Below are positions 27,650 to 36,775 of a stretch of 64,000 nt of DNA, one piece after another. Position 1 is the stretch's first letter, and every line of letters begins with the position of its first letter. The notes beneath the pieces are model-generated. The model worked only from the letters and a program-made list of their open reading frames with translations, made no database searches and had not been told where the DNA came from. The DNA is from Bacteroidota bacterium (lineage in GTDB: Bacteria > Bacteroidota > Bacteroidia > Bacteroidales > UBA12481). The stretch is taken from the NCBI GenBank assembly GCA_018669475.1, contig JABHCC010000038.1, positions 1-64,000 of the forward strand, written 5' to 3'. The translations under genes were made by a program, and so were the position numbers.

Positions 27650-29383
27650 ATGAAAAAAATATATTTTATTCTAATAATACTAATGGGAATATCAATGTAT
27701 TCCTGTGATAAGGACTTTTTAGACAGGACTCCTCTGGACCAAATATCTGATCCTGATTTCTGGACCAGTGAAACTGATCTTGAACTCTATCTTAATAATT
27801 TTTATGATTTATTTGATGGTTGGTGGGTTGCCGGAGGTGGAAAAGCCCCTACTTATGATCAGGGAACAGACCTTGCTCTGCCAACCCCCAATGCCTATGG
27901 TGGCGATTGGACTAATCGTTTAGATGGTGTAATTACAATCCCCGCCTCAGGCGGAAGTTGGAATTGGGGAAGTGTGAGACGGATCAACTATTTCCTTGAA
28001 AACGTTGACCGTGTTGAAAGCGCAAGTGATCAGGTAGACCACTATGTTGGTGAAGGCCACTTTTTCAGAGCTTGGTTCTATTTCGAGCTTTTCAGAAATT
28101 TTGGCGCACTTCCTATTATTACCAAATCATTAAACGCCGATGATGTAGACATCCTCTACGGACCCCGTAATCCAAGAACTGAAGTGGCTGATTTCATCCT
28201 GGCTGATATTGATATGGCCATCGCAAAGATGAAATATGGCTCAGAACTGGCTAACCACAAAACAAGACTCAGCAAAGATATTGCTTTAATGTTTAAGGCG
28301 CGGGTTGCTCTATACGAAGGTACTTGGGAGAAATATCATGCAGGTTCTGATTTTGGCGGAACTGGGGATCCTAATGCATACCTTGCTATGGCACGTGATG
28401 CTGCCAAGCAGATCATAGATGATGGTAACTATTCACTAGTTACAGGAGATCCAAACTCTGTTTATTTTGACTTATTTAACCAGGTTGATTATACCGCGAA
28501 TCAAGAAGTTCTATTCTTTAAGCACTTTGATGGGCCAACTTACGGCTCTAACTTTAGTAACCAGTTGTGGAACTGGCCGAATGGGTACGGCATTACATTG
28601 GACATGACAAGGTTCTACCTCTGTACTGATGGTTTACCTACAGCAGTGAGTCCATTGTTTGAAGGTGACGAAACTCTTGACATTCTTGAGAAAAACCGCG
28701 ACCCAAGATTGGTTCAGTCAGTTATGGTACCAGGTGATATTAGAAGAATAATGGATGGCGATACCACATATTATTTGAACCCTGATGTTTATAACAATGG
28801 AACTGGAATTGAATCACAAAAATACCGTCATATTGTTGTTGATCCTGCTGTTGGTCCAAACAATACTAATGTCGACTATATTTTCATGCGTTATGCAGAA
28901 GCACTTCTTATGTATGCCGAAGCGAAAGCTGAATTGGGTGAAATTACTCAAGGTGATATTGATATGACAATTAACCAGTTAAGGGATAGAGTTGGTATGC
29001 CTCACTTGAATATGGGCTCTATTACAACTGACCCAAACTGGCCTGATTATGGTCATTCAATTACAGATGTTCTTCAAGAAATCAGAAGGGAAAGGGTAAC
29101 TGAATTATATGGTGAAGGCTTCCGTTTTGACGACCTGATGCGCTGGAGGTCTCATCAATACTTTTATGGTAAGAGATTTATTGGAACAAAATATACAGAT
29201 GAACTGAGGGCGATCGATGATGGGATGCCAGAAAGCGATGACGGTTTCCTCGATCCAATGCGGTATATTTTAACCGGGCCAAATAGTGGGTATGGATTCA
29301 ATTCAAATAGGGATTATCTCCTGCCGATTCCATCTAATGAGTTAATATTAAATCCTGCACTTGGACAGAATCCAGGGTGGTAA
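27650..29383 (+). CDS. susD: SusD/RagB-family glycan-binding outer-membrane lipoprotein
   Basis: A 577-residue lipoprotein. The signal ends in ISMYSC, followed by DKDFLDRTPLDQISDPDFW, the typical SusD N-terminus. A RagB/SusD core with TPR-like helices follows (GEGHFFRAWFYFELFRNFG; YIFMRYAEALLMYAEAKAELG), ending with the C-terminal SusD block (ERVTELYGEGFRFDDLMRW; YLLPIPSNELILNP). It caps the SusC barrel and binds the glycan at the surface. Length is normal. The start is 11 bp after susC. Confidence 0.96.
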   Translation: MKKIYFILIILMGISMYSCDKDFLDRTPLDQISDPDFWTSETDLELYLNNFYDLFDGWWVAGGGKAPTYDQGTDLALPTPNAYGGDWTNRLDGVITIPASGGSWNWGSVRRINYFLENVDRVESASDQVDHYVGEGHFFRAWFYFELFRNFGALPIITKSLNADDVDILYGPRNPRTEVADFILADIDMAIAKMKYGSELANHKTRLSKDIALMFKARVALYEGTWEKYHAGSDFGGTGDPNAYLAMARDAAKQIIDDGNYSLVTGDPNSVYFDLFNQVDYTANQEVLFFKHFDGPTYGSNFSNQLWNWPNGYGITLDMTRFYLCTDGLPTAVSPLFEGDETLDILEKNRDPRLVQSVMVPGDIRRIMDGDTTYYLNPDVYNNGTGIESQKYRHIVVDPAVGPNNTNVDYIFMRYAEALLMYAEAKAELGEITQGDIDMTINQLRDRVGMPHLNMGSITTDPNWPDYGHSITDVLQEIRRERVTELYGEGFRFDDLMRWRSHQYFYGKRFIGTKYTDELRAIDDGMPESDDGFLDPMRYILTGPNSGYGFNSNRDYLLPIPSNELILNPALGQNPGW

Positions 29384-29406
29384 AAATTGCTAATAAAAAA
29401 CAAAGT

Positions 29407-30192
29407 ATGATGAAAAAGAATAGAAATCGTATACTGGTTACTCCATTATTACTTGTTGGAATACTCTTATTATTTACCACTGGCTGTGAAAAAGAATACT
29501 CACTGCCAACAGTAACTACAGCTGAAGTAACTAACATTGGACAGGTAGAAGCCACTGGTGGTGGTATGGTAACAGACGACGGAGGTGACGCCGTTATTGC
29601 CAGGGGAATATGCTACAGCACAAATCCCGGCCCAACCCTTAATGAGCTAGCTGAAAATACTACTTATGATGGTGAGGGAATAGGCGAATTCACAAGTGAA
29701 ATGTCAAATCTTTCATTTGGAACTAATTATTACGTACGCGCATTCGCCATAAACAAAGAAAAAGGCATTGCATATGGTAATGAGGTGACATTTAAAACCA
29801 CAAGTCCGGAAGGAGTCGATTGCCCCGCTGATCTTTGGGCAGGTGACCTGAAATGTGAGGATCTTGTATGGGAATCTTATGCTCCAACGTACTGCACCGG
29901 TGAAAAGATGGGTGACTGTAGCCTGTTGAAAATAACGTTTGATTTTTGGGGATATGGCTCATCAGCAGAGCTTGTTCTCGAGTTAAAATTAGAATCTCTT
30001 GACTTGGAAACCTACGAGGGGGAAGTAAGCTTAACGAAGGACGCAACCGTTACAGCAGAAGGTTCTGACATAACTTTCCACGCTGGAGCAGTTGGTACAT
30101 ATAGGGTATTGCAAGGAGAAATACTACTTGACATTCCATGGTCAGGTTACGATGCAACTACCTCTTATAAATTTAGAATCACAACTTTATAA
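29407..30192 (+). CDS. Surface lipoprotein in SusE/F (SGBP) position with FN3-like domain
   Basis: A 261-residue lipoprotein. ATG 29407 (or the adjacent ATG 29410) precedes a signal with lipobox LLLFTTGCEKE. Residues about 30-125 are a fibronectin III-like domain typical of Bacteroidota surface lipoproteins (ARGICYSTNPGPT; NLSFGTNYYVRAFAINKE). The C-terminal ~130 residues contain four Cys and may form a beta-sandwich; I do not recognise it. Its place directly after susCD suggests a surface glycan-binding protein, which is inference from position. The start is 23 bp past the susD stop, and a strong terminator follows. Confidence 0.75.
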   Translation: MMKKNRNRILVTPLLLVGILLLFTTGCEKEYSLPTVTTAEVTNIGQVEATGGGMVTDDGGDAVIARGICYSTNPGPTLNELAENTTYDGEGIGEFTSEMSNLSFGTNYYVRAFAINKEKGIAYGNEVTFKTTSPEGVDCPADLWAGDLKCEDLVWESYAPTYCTGEKMGDCSLLKITFDFWGYGSSAELVLELKLESLDLETYEGEVSLTKDATVTAEGSDITFHAGAVGTYRVLQGEILLDIPWSGYDATTSYKFRITTL

Positions 30193-30229
30193 TAGTGTGA
30201 GTTAAGTACGAAATTCTCTTGATTGACTT

Positions 30230-30276
30230 AGCAAAGTCAGAGTAATTATTTATACTTTGACTTTGCTTTGTTTTTA
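30230..30276 (+). terminator. Strong intrinsic terminator after the susCD operon
   Basis: Left arm AGCAAAGTCAGAGTA (30230-30244) pairs over 15 bp with TACTTTGACTTTGCT (30253-30267), with one G-T wobble and an 8-nt loop. A T-rich tract (TTTGTTTTTATT) follows. It separates the susC-susD-SGBP unit from the downstream enzyme genes. Confidence 0.85.
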
Positions 30277-30308
30277 TTATTCGTAAGATTGATGACGAGA
30301 CAACATGT

Positions 30309-32525
30309 ATGAAATTCTTTAAATATTTGTTATTCGGCTGTCTGTTTGTTTCATTTTACAATATGTCTGCGCAGACAGCAGCAAAGAAAAGTGGGACTAA
30401 ATCCTTACTTGCGGCTCCACCAATAACCATTGATTCTGTAAGCAATCCATCCCCTGGTTACATTTTCATGGCAACATGGGACCGCAATGTACCTGCTAAG
30501 TATGGCAACTATATTTTTGTGCTTGATAAAAACGGAGCTATTGTTGACTCAGTAAGGGTAGATGGGGCACCATACGATTTTCAGGTTCAGCCAAACGGAC
30601 TCCTGTCTTACGCTTTAGGTGATTTTTCATCCAATGTTCCCCTTCCGGGAGAAGATCTGCAACATGTTGTCCTCGACGAAAATCTTGTAGTAGTCGATAG
30701 TTTTAAAATGAAGAACGGATATACTACCGATTTTCATGAATTTAAGATGCTCCCCAACGGTAATGTTATGATGATGGCCTATCATACAATTCTCTACGAT
30801 ATGAGCCAAATTGTTGAAGGTGGTCAAACCGATGCTTCATTAGTTATTAATATCATTCAGGAACAAGACAGAGAGAAGAATGTGGTTTTTGAGTGGCGTA
30901 ATATCGATTATATTCCTATTACCGACAGCGATATGGATTTAACTGAAAAGCGGTTAAACTACAGTACCCTTAATGCTTTTAATATTGATGACGATGGAAA
31001 TATTCTTGCATCCTTCAGAAACCACAGCGAAATAATGAAAATTAGCCGATCAACTGGCGAAATTATTTGGAGAATGGGTGGTCCACGTGGGGAGTTTACT
31101 TTCATTGGTGAGCATGTGGAAAATGCACCTTACTACTTTGCCCGTCAACACAATATCCGTAAACGTCCCAATGGTAATATTACCTTATTTGACAATGGTC
31201 AGTATCATCAACCTCCCTATTCACGTGCAGTTGAGTATAGTTTGGATGAAGTAAATAAAGTGGCTACACTGGTTACGGAGTGGAGATACCCCAAAGGAAA
31301 TATTTTTTGTGTTACTGCCGGAAATGCTGAGCTGCTTTCCGACGGCGGATGGTTTATAGGCTATGGGGTACCAAACCAGCAATTTGTTAAACGAAATGCA
31401 GTTGAAGTTAAGCCCGATGGTTCCATCGCACTTGAATTGAACCTGCCGGATGGTGTATTGGCGTATCGTGTCACCAAATTACCATGGAGGGAAACACTTA
31501 ATAAACAAAGCTTTACTCACTATGAAGTGAGAGAGGGGAATACGTATTCTTTTAATAATGAGTCAATTACTACTGGAATTGAGATAAAATATTCTTATTT
31601 GGTTTCGCCGGATTACAACGAATCCAAAATTATACGTGTTCCATATGCACCTGTTAAGCCTGAATTCATTGAGAATATTATTACGGTCTATCCAGTGTCA
31701 GTTGTTTACGAAGTCTTTGCAGTCAGTTCTCAAACTTCTGAATTGTATATTGACCTGTCGACTTATCCTGAGATTAAAGACCCGGGAAATACCATTGTCT
31801 ACTATCGATCTTTTCCAAATCAGGGATTATTTATCCCTTTAGCCACAACTTATGATAGTATTAATAATAAGCTGATAACAACCCTTTCTGGTGTAGGTGA
31901 AATAGCTTTTGGAGTTCCCGTGGAGGATGCAGTCGTCAATATTCCAATAATGTACGAGCCATTAAATAAACAGGAATTAGTTATGGCGGATACGGTCACT
32001 CTTCGATGGACAGGAAAAGGGCAGTACAATTCATTCAATGTTCAGTTTTCTGACGATAGCACATTTACAGCAATTCTGAATGAATCAAATACAAATCTTT
32101 CTGCGTTTACTGCTGTTGATTTAGTCATGAACACAGATTATTATTGGCGGGTAAATTCTGTCCTCGGCATGCAAACCAGCCAATGGTCTGAGGTTTGGAG
32201 TTTTAAACTTAACGAAATCAATACGGCTGTTATTGAGTTTGAGGATAATGCATCACAAGAATACTGCCTTGCGCAGAATTATCCCAATCCTTTCAATATA
32301 TCAACGAAGATTTCATACTCATTAAAAACCCCCAATTACATAATTTTGAAGATATATGATCAAGTAGGTAAGGAGGTTCGGACTTTAGTAAGCAAAAATC
32401 AGAATATTGGTAAATATTCAGTAAATTTTGATGGGTATAATCTTCCACAAGGTATCTACTTTTATAGATTGCAGGCAGGAAATCAATTTGCAAAGATTAA
32501 AAAGATGCTATTGACAGGGGAATAG
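30309..32525 (+). CDS. Arylsulfotransferase-like beta-propeller protein with T9SS sorting domain
   Basis: A 738-residue secreted protein (signal about 1-21, ending in SAQ). Residues about 40-400 match the arylsulfotransferase (ASST/Arylsulfotran_2) propeller: TDFHEFKMLPNGNVMM with H143, SRSTGEIIWRMGG, and RQHNIRKRPNGNITLFDNG with H281. A region of beta-sandwich character follows. The C-terminal ~80 residues are a type A T9SS sorting domain (LAQNYPNPFN; YDQVGKEVRTLV; LPQGIYFYRLQAG). ASST enzymes move sulfate between phenolic donors and acceptors through a catalytic His. The position of that His is not certain here (CVTAGNAELLSDGGWFI lacks one), so the protein may be non-catalytic. A paralogue follows 24 bp downstream. 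Confidence 0.8.
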   Translation: MKFFKYLLFGCLFVSFYNMSAQTAAKKSGTKSLLAAPPITIDSVSNPSPGYIFMATWDRNVPAKYGNYIFVLDKNGAIVDSVRVDGAPYDFQVQPNGLLSYALGDFSSNVPLPGEDLQHVVLDENLVVVDSFKMKNGYTTDFHEFKMLPNGNVMMMAYHTILYDMSQIVEGGQTDASLVINIIQEQDREKNVVFEWRNIDYIPITDSDMDLTEKRLNYSTLNAFNIDDDGNILASFRNHSEIMKISRSTGEIIWRMGGPRGEFTFIGEHVENAPYYFARQHNIRKRPNGNITLFDNGQYHQPPYSRAVEYSLDEVNKVATLVTEWRYPKGNIFCVTAGNAELLSDGGWFIGYGVPNQQFVKRNAVEVKPDGSIALELNLPDGVLAYRVTKLPWRETLNKQSFTHYEVREGNTYSFNNESITTGIEIKYSYLVSPDYNESKIIRVPYAPVKPEFIENIITVYPVSVVYEVFAVSSQTSELYIDLSTYPEIKDPGNTIVYYRSFPNQGLFIPLATTYDSINNKLITTLSGVGEIAFGVPVEDAVVNIPIMYEPLNKQELVMADTVTLRWTGKGQYNSFNVQFSDDSTFTAILNESNTNLSAFTAVDLVMNTDYYWRVNSVLGMQTSQWSEVWSFKLNEINTAVIEFEDNASQEYCLAQNYPNPFNISTKISYSLKTPNYIILKIYDQVGKEVRTLVSKNQNIGKYSVNFDGYNLPQGIYFYRLQAGNQFAKIKKMLLTGE

Positions 32526-32549
32526 CAAACGAAATATTGGTAGAACATT

Positions 32550-35129
32550 ATGAGAATCGCAGGATTGGTAATTATGCTGGCTTGTTTGCTCTTTGCTTCG
32601 CAATCACTTGCCCAGGAAGAACTGCCTGCCGGATTTCAATATGTTTTTCCCGGTCCGGGGACAAAATATGTACACCCAAATTCTACGATTATTTTGCGAT
32701 TTAGGAATATATCCCCCAAAAATGTGACAAACCTTAGTGACTGCATAAAAGTGTCAGGAGGGAAAAGTGGTTCGCTTTCAGGTAAAACATTTATTGCTTC
32801 GGATTATCGAACTATTATTTTCACACCTGAAAAGAGCTATAAGTTAGGTGAAAAAGTTAATGTAACTATAGAAGCCCAATTGTCTGAATATAGCAATAAT
32901 GCCATTCAGCCATTAAAATATGAATTTACTGTTCTGGAAGAAGAAGTTAGTAATGGATACATTACAAGTGAAAGAAACAGTAATCTACCTACGTTGAAGA
33001 AAACAAGCATTGCAAAGCCTTGGAAAATGCCTAGTGGTGTTTCGGTTCCGGCAGATTTTCCTCAAGTGAATATTGCAATAAGCGATAATCCCTCGAGTGA
33101 CTATTTTTTTGTTAATACAATGATTGCGCCCTATTACAATATTATCTTCAATACATTAGGTGAACCAGTTTGGTACCGGAGAACCTCCAGAATTAGCGAA
33201 GATTCCAGGGTTCAGTCCAACGGTTGGATTACCATGCAGATGCGCGAAGGTACTGCCGAACCTGATTGGGGACATATTGCTTTTACTCAAAACTTCGAAT
33301 TTATTAAGTCATTTCGTGCAAAAAATGGGTACTCCTCAGATATGCATGAATTTTATATGCTTCCCGACAGTGGATATCTTCTGATAGCAAAAAGAGATAC
33401 TGAAGTCGATATGAGCCAATATGCTACATATGGCAAACCAGATGCCATTGTAACAGAGACTTGTATTCAGGAGTTCACGGCCGATGACCAGTTGATTTTT
33501 ATCTGGCGTGCCTGGGACCATTTTGATATTCGTGATTTGGAGCTTGAAGTTCTAAGCAGTTCACATATCCGTTTTCCGCATATGAATGCAATTTTTACTG
33601 ACTACGATGGGCATATCTTGCTTTCCAGCCGCCACCTTAGCGAGATCTCAAAAATACATCGTCAAACCGGCGAATTCATTTGGCGAATGAGTGGAACTCC
33701 TGATACCCCAAACAATGATTTTCAGTTTGTGGATGACCCTCTTAATGGTTTTCGAAATCAGCATGCAATTCGCTCTATTGGAAACAATCGATATACTCTT
33801 TTAGATAATGGTAATTTGCACACTCCACCTATTACGCGTGCTGTGGAATATTTTATTGATACAGTGCAAATGACAGCAACATTGGCTTGGGAATATAGAA
33901 ATGATTTGAATACCAGAATAGCCCGCTTTATGGGTAATGCTCAGCGATTACCTAATGGAAATACTAATATTAACTGGGCTGTTAGTAATAATCCTCAAAT
34001 TGCTATTGAAGTTACTCCGGAAGGTGAAAAAGTATTTGAAATGTCGTATGAAAACGGGGCTAATTGTTACCGTACATTCCGACATCCATGGGAAGGTAAA
34101 TGCCCTGCACCATACCTTATTCTGGAATCTCAAATCGATAATCTTACCTTGATTTTCAATAAATTTGGAGACAGTACTGTTGATTATTATAATATTTATG
34201 GTGGAACAGCACCCAATCCAGGCACTCTGATTGATACTTCATACAGTACCCTAAAACAACTAAACGGTTTGGTAAATGGATTGCATTATTATTTCAGGGT
34301 GACGGCTGTTGATATGAATGGACAGGAAAGTGATTTTTCAAATGAAGAGGATATATATGTAAATTTCACTCAGCCAGGAACTAACCTGATAGTAAACGGT
34401 GATTTCACAAATGCTCTTGATGGATGGGAATGGGAAGTAGATTACCTGGCTGCGGCTGAGGTGCAGGTTATTGATGGTGTGTGTAATTTTGTTATTCATA
34501 ATGCCGGAAACAAATTTCAAGACGTGCAGCTGATACAAAATAACATAGCTCTTCATATAGGACAGAATTATCTGTTTGAGTTTGATGCATGGTCTGATGC
34601 AAACCGTATCGTGGATATATTCATCGGAGCTGATCATGCACCGTTCACAGACTACGGCCGTATAAGCTTTACAGCCTTGCATTCAGAGTTGAAACACTAC
34701 ACATACTCCTTTGAGATGGTGGAACAGACAGATCTTAATACTAGTGTCATAATTAATGCAGGGAGTACCGTTGAGAATATTTACCTGGATAATATATCCC
34801 TCAAAATGGAAGTGTCCTCAGGGATAGATGATTGGTCCCAGACAGCTGGTGGATTCATGCTTTACCCGAATTACCCGAATCCATTCAGCTCAGTTACACA
34901 TATTGAATATTTTTTACCCGAGGCAAGTTTTGTTAGCTTAACTATCTTTAATGCATTTGGTCAGAAGGTGGAAGATTACATTCTTGAAGAACAAATATCC
35001 GGAAGGCATTCGAGAGAGATTCAACTCGGCAAGTATGATTCAGGGATATATGTTTGTTTGCTGAAGGCAAAAGCAGCTCATTCTGCTAAGCTTTTTCAAA
35101 AAACAAATAGATTGATTTTATTAAAATAA
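32550..35129 (+). CDS. Second arylsulfotransferase-like propeller protein with FN3, CBM-like and T9SS domains
   Basis: An 859-residue secreted paralogue of the preceding protein. After the signal (about 1-21) comes an Ig-like N-terminal domain (about 25-130). The ASST-like propeller spans about 165-525, with SSDMHEFYMLPDSG (H266), HRQTGEFIWRMSG, RNQHAIRSIGNNRYTLLDNG (H405) and MGNAQRLPNGNT. Then follow an FN3 domain (about 530-605), a carbohydrate-binding-like jellyroll (about 610-750, NLIVNGDFTNALDGWEW) and a T9SS sorting domain (LYPNYPNPFSSVTHIEYFLP; FGQKVEDYI). The CBM-like module suggests attachment to a polysaccharide. As in its neighbour, no unambiguous catalytic His equivalent is visible. 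The pair is probably co-transcribed. Confidence 0.8.
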   Translation: MRIAGLVIMLACLLFASQSLAQEELPAGFQYVFPGPGTKYVHPNSTIILRFRNISPKNVTNLSDCIKVSGGKSGSLSGKTFIASDYRTIIFTPEKSYKLGEKVNVTIEAQLSEYSNNAIQPLKYEFTVLEEEVSNGYITSERNSNLPTLKKTSIAKPWKMPSGVSVPADFPQVNIAISDNPSSDYFFVNTMIAPYYNIIFNTLGEPVWYRRTSRISEDSRVQSNGWITMQMREGTAEPDWGHIAFTQNFEFIKSFRAKNGYSSDMHEFYMLPDSGYLLIAKRDTEVDMSQYATYGKPDAIVTETCIQEFTADDQLIFIWRAWDHFDIRDLELEVLSSSHIRFPHMNAIFTDYDGHILLSSRHLSEISKIHRQTGEFIWRMSGTPDTPNNDFQFVDDPLNGFRNQHAIRSIGNNRYTLLDNGNLHTPPITRAVEYFIDTVQMTATLAWEYRNDLNTRIARFMGNAQRLPNGNTNINWAVSNNPQIAIEVTPEGEKVFEMSYENGANCYRTFRHPWEGKCPAPYLILESQIDNLTLIFNKFGDSTVDYYNIYGGTAPNPGTLIDTSYSTLKQLNGLVNGLHYYFRVTAVDMNGQESDFSNEEDIYVNFTQPGTNLIVNGDFTNALDGWEWEVDYLAAAEVQVIDGVCNFVIHNAGNKFQDVQLIQNNIALHIGQNYLFEFDAWSDANRIVDIFIGADHAPFTDYGRISFTALHSELKHYTYSFEMVEQTDLNTSVIINAGSTVENIYLDNISLKMEVSSGIDDWSQTAGGFMLYPNYPNPFSSVTHIEYFLPEASFVSLTIFNAFGQKVEDYILEEQISGRHSREIQLGKYDSGIYVCLLKAKAAHSAKLFQKTNRLILLK

Positions 35130-35171
35130 ATAGTAAACAGCCAAAGATAATATCTTAAACAGTACCAGATT

Positions 35172-36689
35172 ATGAGAAAAGAAGTGATTGTCTTGATAGC
35201 ATTATGTTCTGCTTTTGCATCCTGCACAAATCAGGATTCAGGGGCAGTACAGGACCGGGAAAAGTTGCCAAATATTCTGATTGTTTCCGCTGATGATTTG
35301 GCCTATAACTCCGTTGGTGCTTTTGGATGCAAAGTGAAAGATATAACTCCCAACATCGACAAATTTGCAACAGAAGGAATCCGGTTCACAAATGCACATG
35401 TAAATACACCAGTATGTCAGCCATGCCGACAATCCTGGCTCACCGGTCGGTTTCCGCACAGTATTGAATCTGAGGGATTTGAGCCGATCAATGTAGATGT
35501 TTCAACACTCCCTGAACAGTTGAAAAGTATAGGTTATTTAAATGGTATTTTAGGAAAAGAAATCCATCATCAGCCAAAGGATCGTTTCTTTTGGGATTTC
35601 ATTCCTTTTGTAACAGAAAAGGATTCCATATGGCGATCAGGGCATTCGCGTAACCCATCAATGTTTTATGAGTATTCTTCCATATTTTTTAAAATGGCCA
35701 AAGATCAGAATAAACCTTTTTTCCTAAGTGCCAATTCCCATGATCCACACAGACCTTTTATTGGAAGCCGTCAAGACACCCTTACCTGGGGAGATAATAT
35801 GCCGCCTGTAAGTCGACAATATTCACCTGAAGAGGTAGAAGTGATGGGATATCTCCCGGATATAAAGGATGTTCGAAAAGAAGTGGCTCAATATTATGGT
35901 AGTGTTTACCGCGGTGATCAAAGTATTGGTGGGGTTCTCGATGCTCTTGAGGAGAGCGGCCTGTCGGATAATACTGTTGTAATTTTTCTGAGCGACCATG
36001 GTGCTGCTTTTCCATTCTCAAAAGCACAATGTTATCTGAATAGTTCCAAAACTCCATTGATAATCAGATGGCCGGAAAAGATCCGCCCCGGATCAGTTGA
36101 TTCCACCCACTTTGTAACAGGCATCGATTTGATGCCGACGATTATGGAGATAGCAGGTCTTCCGCTGATACCGAAGCTTGACGGACAAAGTTTCCTTCCT
36201 CTTTTGTTCGATAAAAAGCAGAGGGACAGAGAATATGCATATTCCACTTTCTATCAGATATTTGCTAAAAAACGATTTCCGATGCGTTGCCTTCAAAATG
36301 AAGATTTTGGATACATATATAACTTCTGGTCAGACCATCAAACTGAAATCAGGGGTGATGCAACAGGTGGTTTAACATGGAGGGCAATGATTAAAGCAGC
36401 TGAAACTGATCTTGAAATTGCTAAACGGGTTGAGCTATATAAATACCGGGTTCCTGAAGAATTCTATAACTTTAAAAATGACCCGGATGGGCTTGTCAAT
36501 CTGGTTAATGATCCGGCCTATGCCAAAGAACTCATGAAATTCAGGAAGAAAATGCTGGAAATGATGAAGAAATATAATGATCCGGCATATGAAGCATTCA
36601 GGGATAGAAACGATCCCGGGGTGATTACAAATTTTATGGAAGCACAAAGAGAGAAAGCTAAAAGAACCAAGCCTGTGGAGAGATTTTAG
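35172..36689 (+). CDS. Sulfatase (S1 family) with CQPCR active-site motif, lipoprotein
   Basis: A 505-residue sulfatase lipoprotein (lipobox AFASCTN). The N-terminal metal-site block is LPNILIVSADDLAYNSVG. The formylglycine motif reads C82-Q-P-C-R86, followed by QSWLTGRFPH. This satisfies C-x-P-x-R, but the usual Ser/Ala two before Arg is a second Cys. Further core motifs are SANSHDPHRPF and FLSDHGAAFPF. Family members of this shape act on sulfated sugars; the position attacked cannot be told. The start is 42 bp after the ASST-like pair and the stop is 86 bp before the GH92 gene. Confidence 0.88.
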   Translation: MRKEVIVLIALCSAFASCTNQDSGAVQDREKLPNILIVSADDLAYNSVGAFGCKVKDITPNIDKFATEGIRFTNAHVNTPVCQPCRQSWLTGRFPHSIESEGFEPINVDVSTLPEQLKSIGYLNGILGKEIHHQPKDRFFWDFIPFVTEKDSIWRSGHSRNPSMFYEYSSIFFKMAKDQNKPFFLSANSHDPHRPFIGSRQDTLTWGDNMPPVSRQYSPEEVEVMGYLPDIKDVRKEVAQYYGSVYRGDQSIGGVLDALEESGLSDNTVVIFLSDHGAAFPFSKAQCYLNSSKTPLIIRWPEKIRPGSVDSTHFVTGIDLMPTIMEIAGLPLIPKLDGQSFLPLLFDKKQRDREYAYSTFYQIFAKKRFPMRCLQNEDFGYIYNFWSDHQTEIRGDATGGLTWRAMIKAAETDLEIAKRVELYKYRVPEEFYNFKNDPDGLVNLVNDPAYAKELMKFRKKMLEMMKKYNDPAYEAFRDRNDPGVITNFMEAQREKAKRTKPVERF

Positions 36690-36775
36690 TCAGATGAATG
36701 TAAAGACAGTATAAGAAGAAGAGAAGCATACGATACGAAATGGTTTAAGCAATAGCAAAATTTAATAATTCGATA

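Noticed and set aside
35884-35895. Another exact TGGCTCAATATT, matching the candidate HTCS site
   Set aside because: It is a single copy inside the sulfatase coding sequence encoding ordinary residues (VAQYY) with no second repeat 21 bp away.
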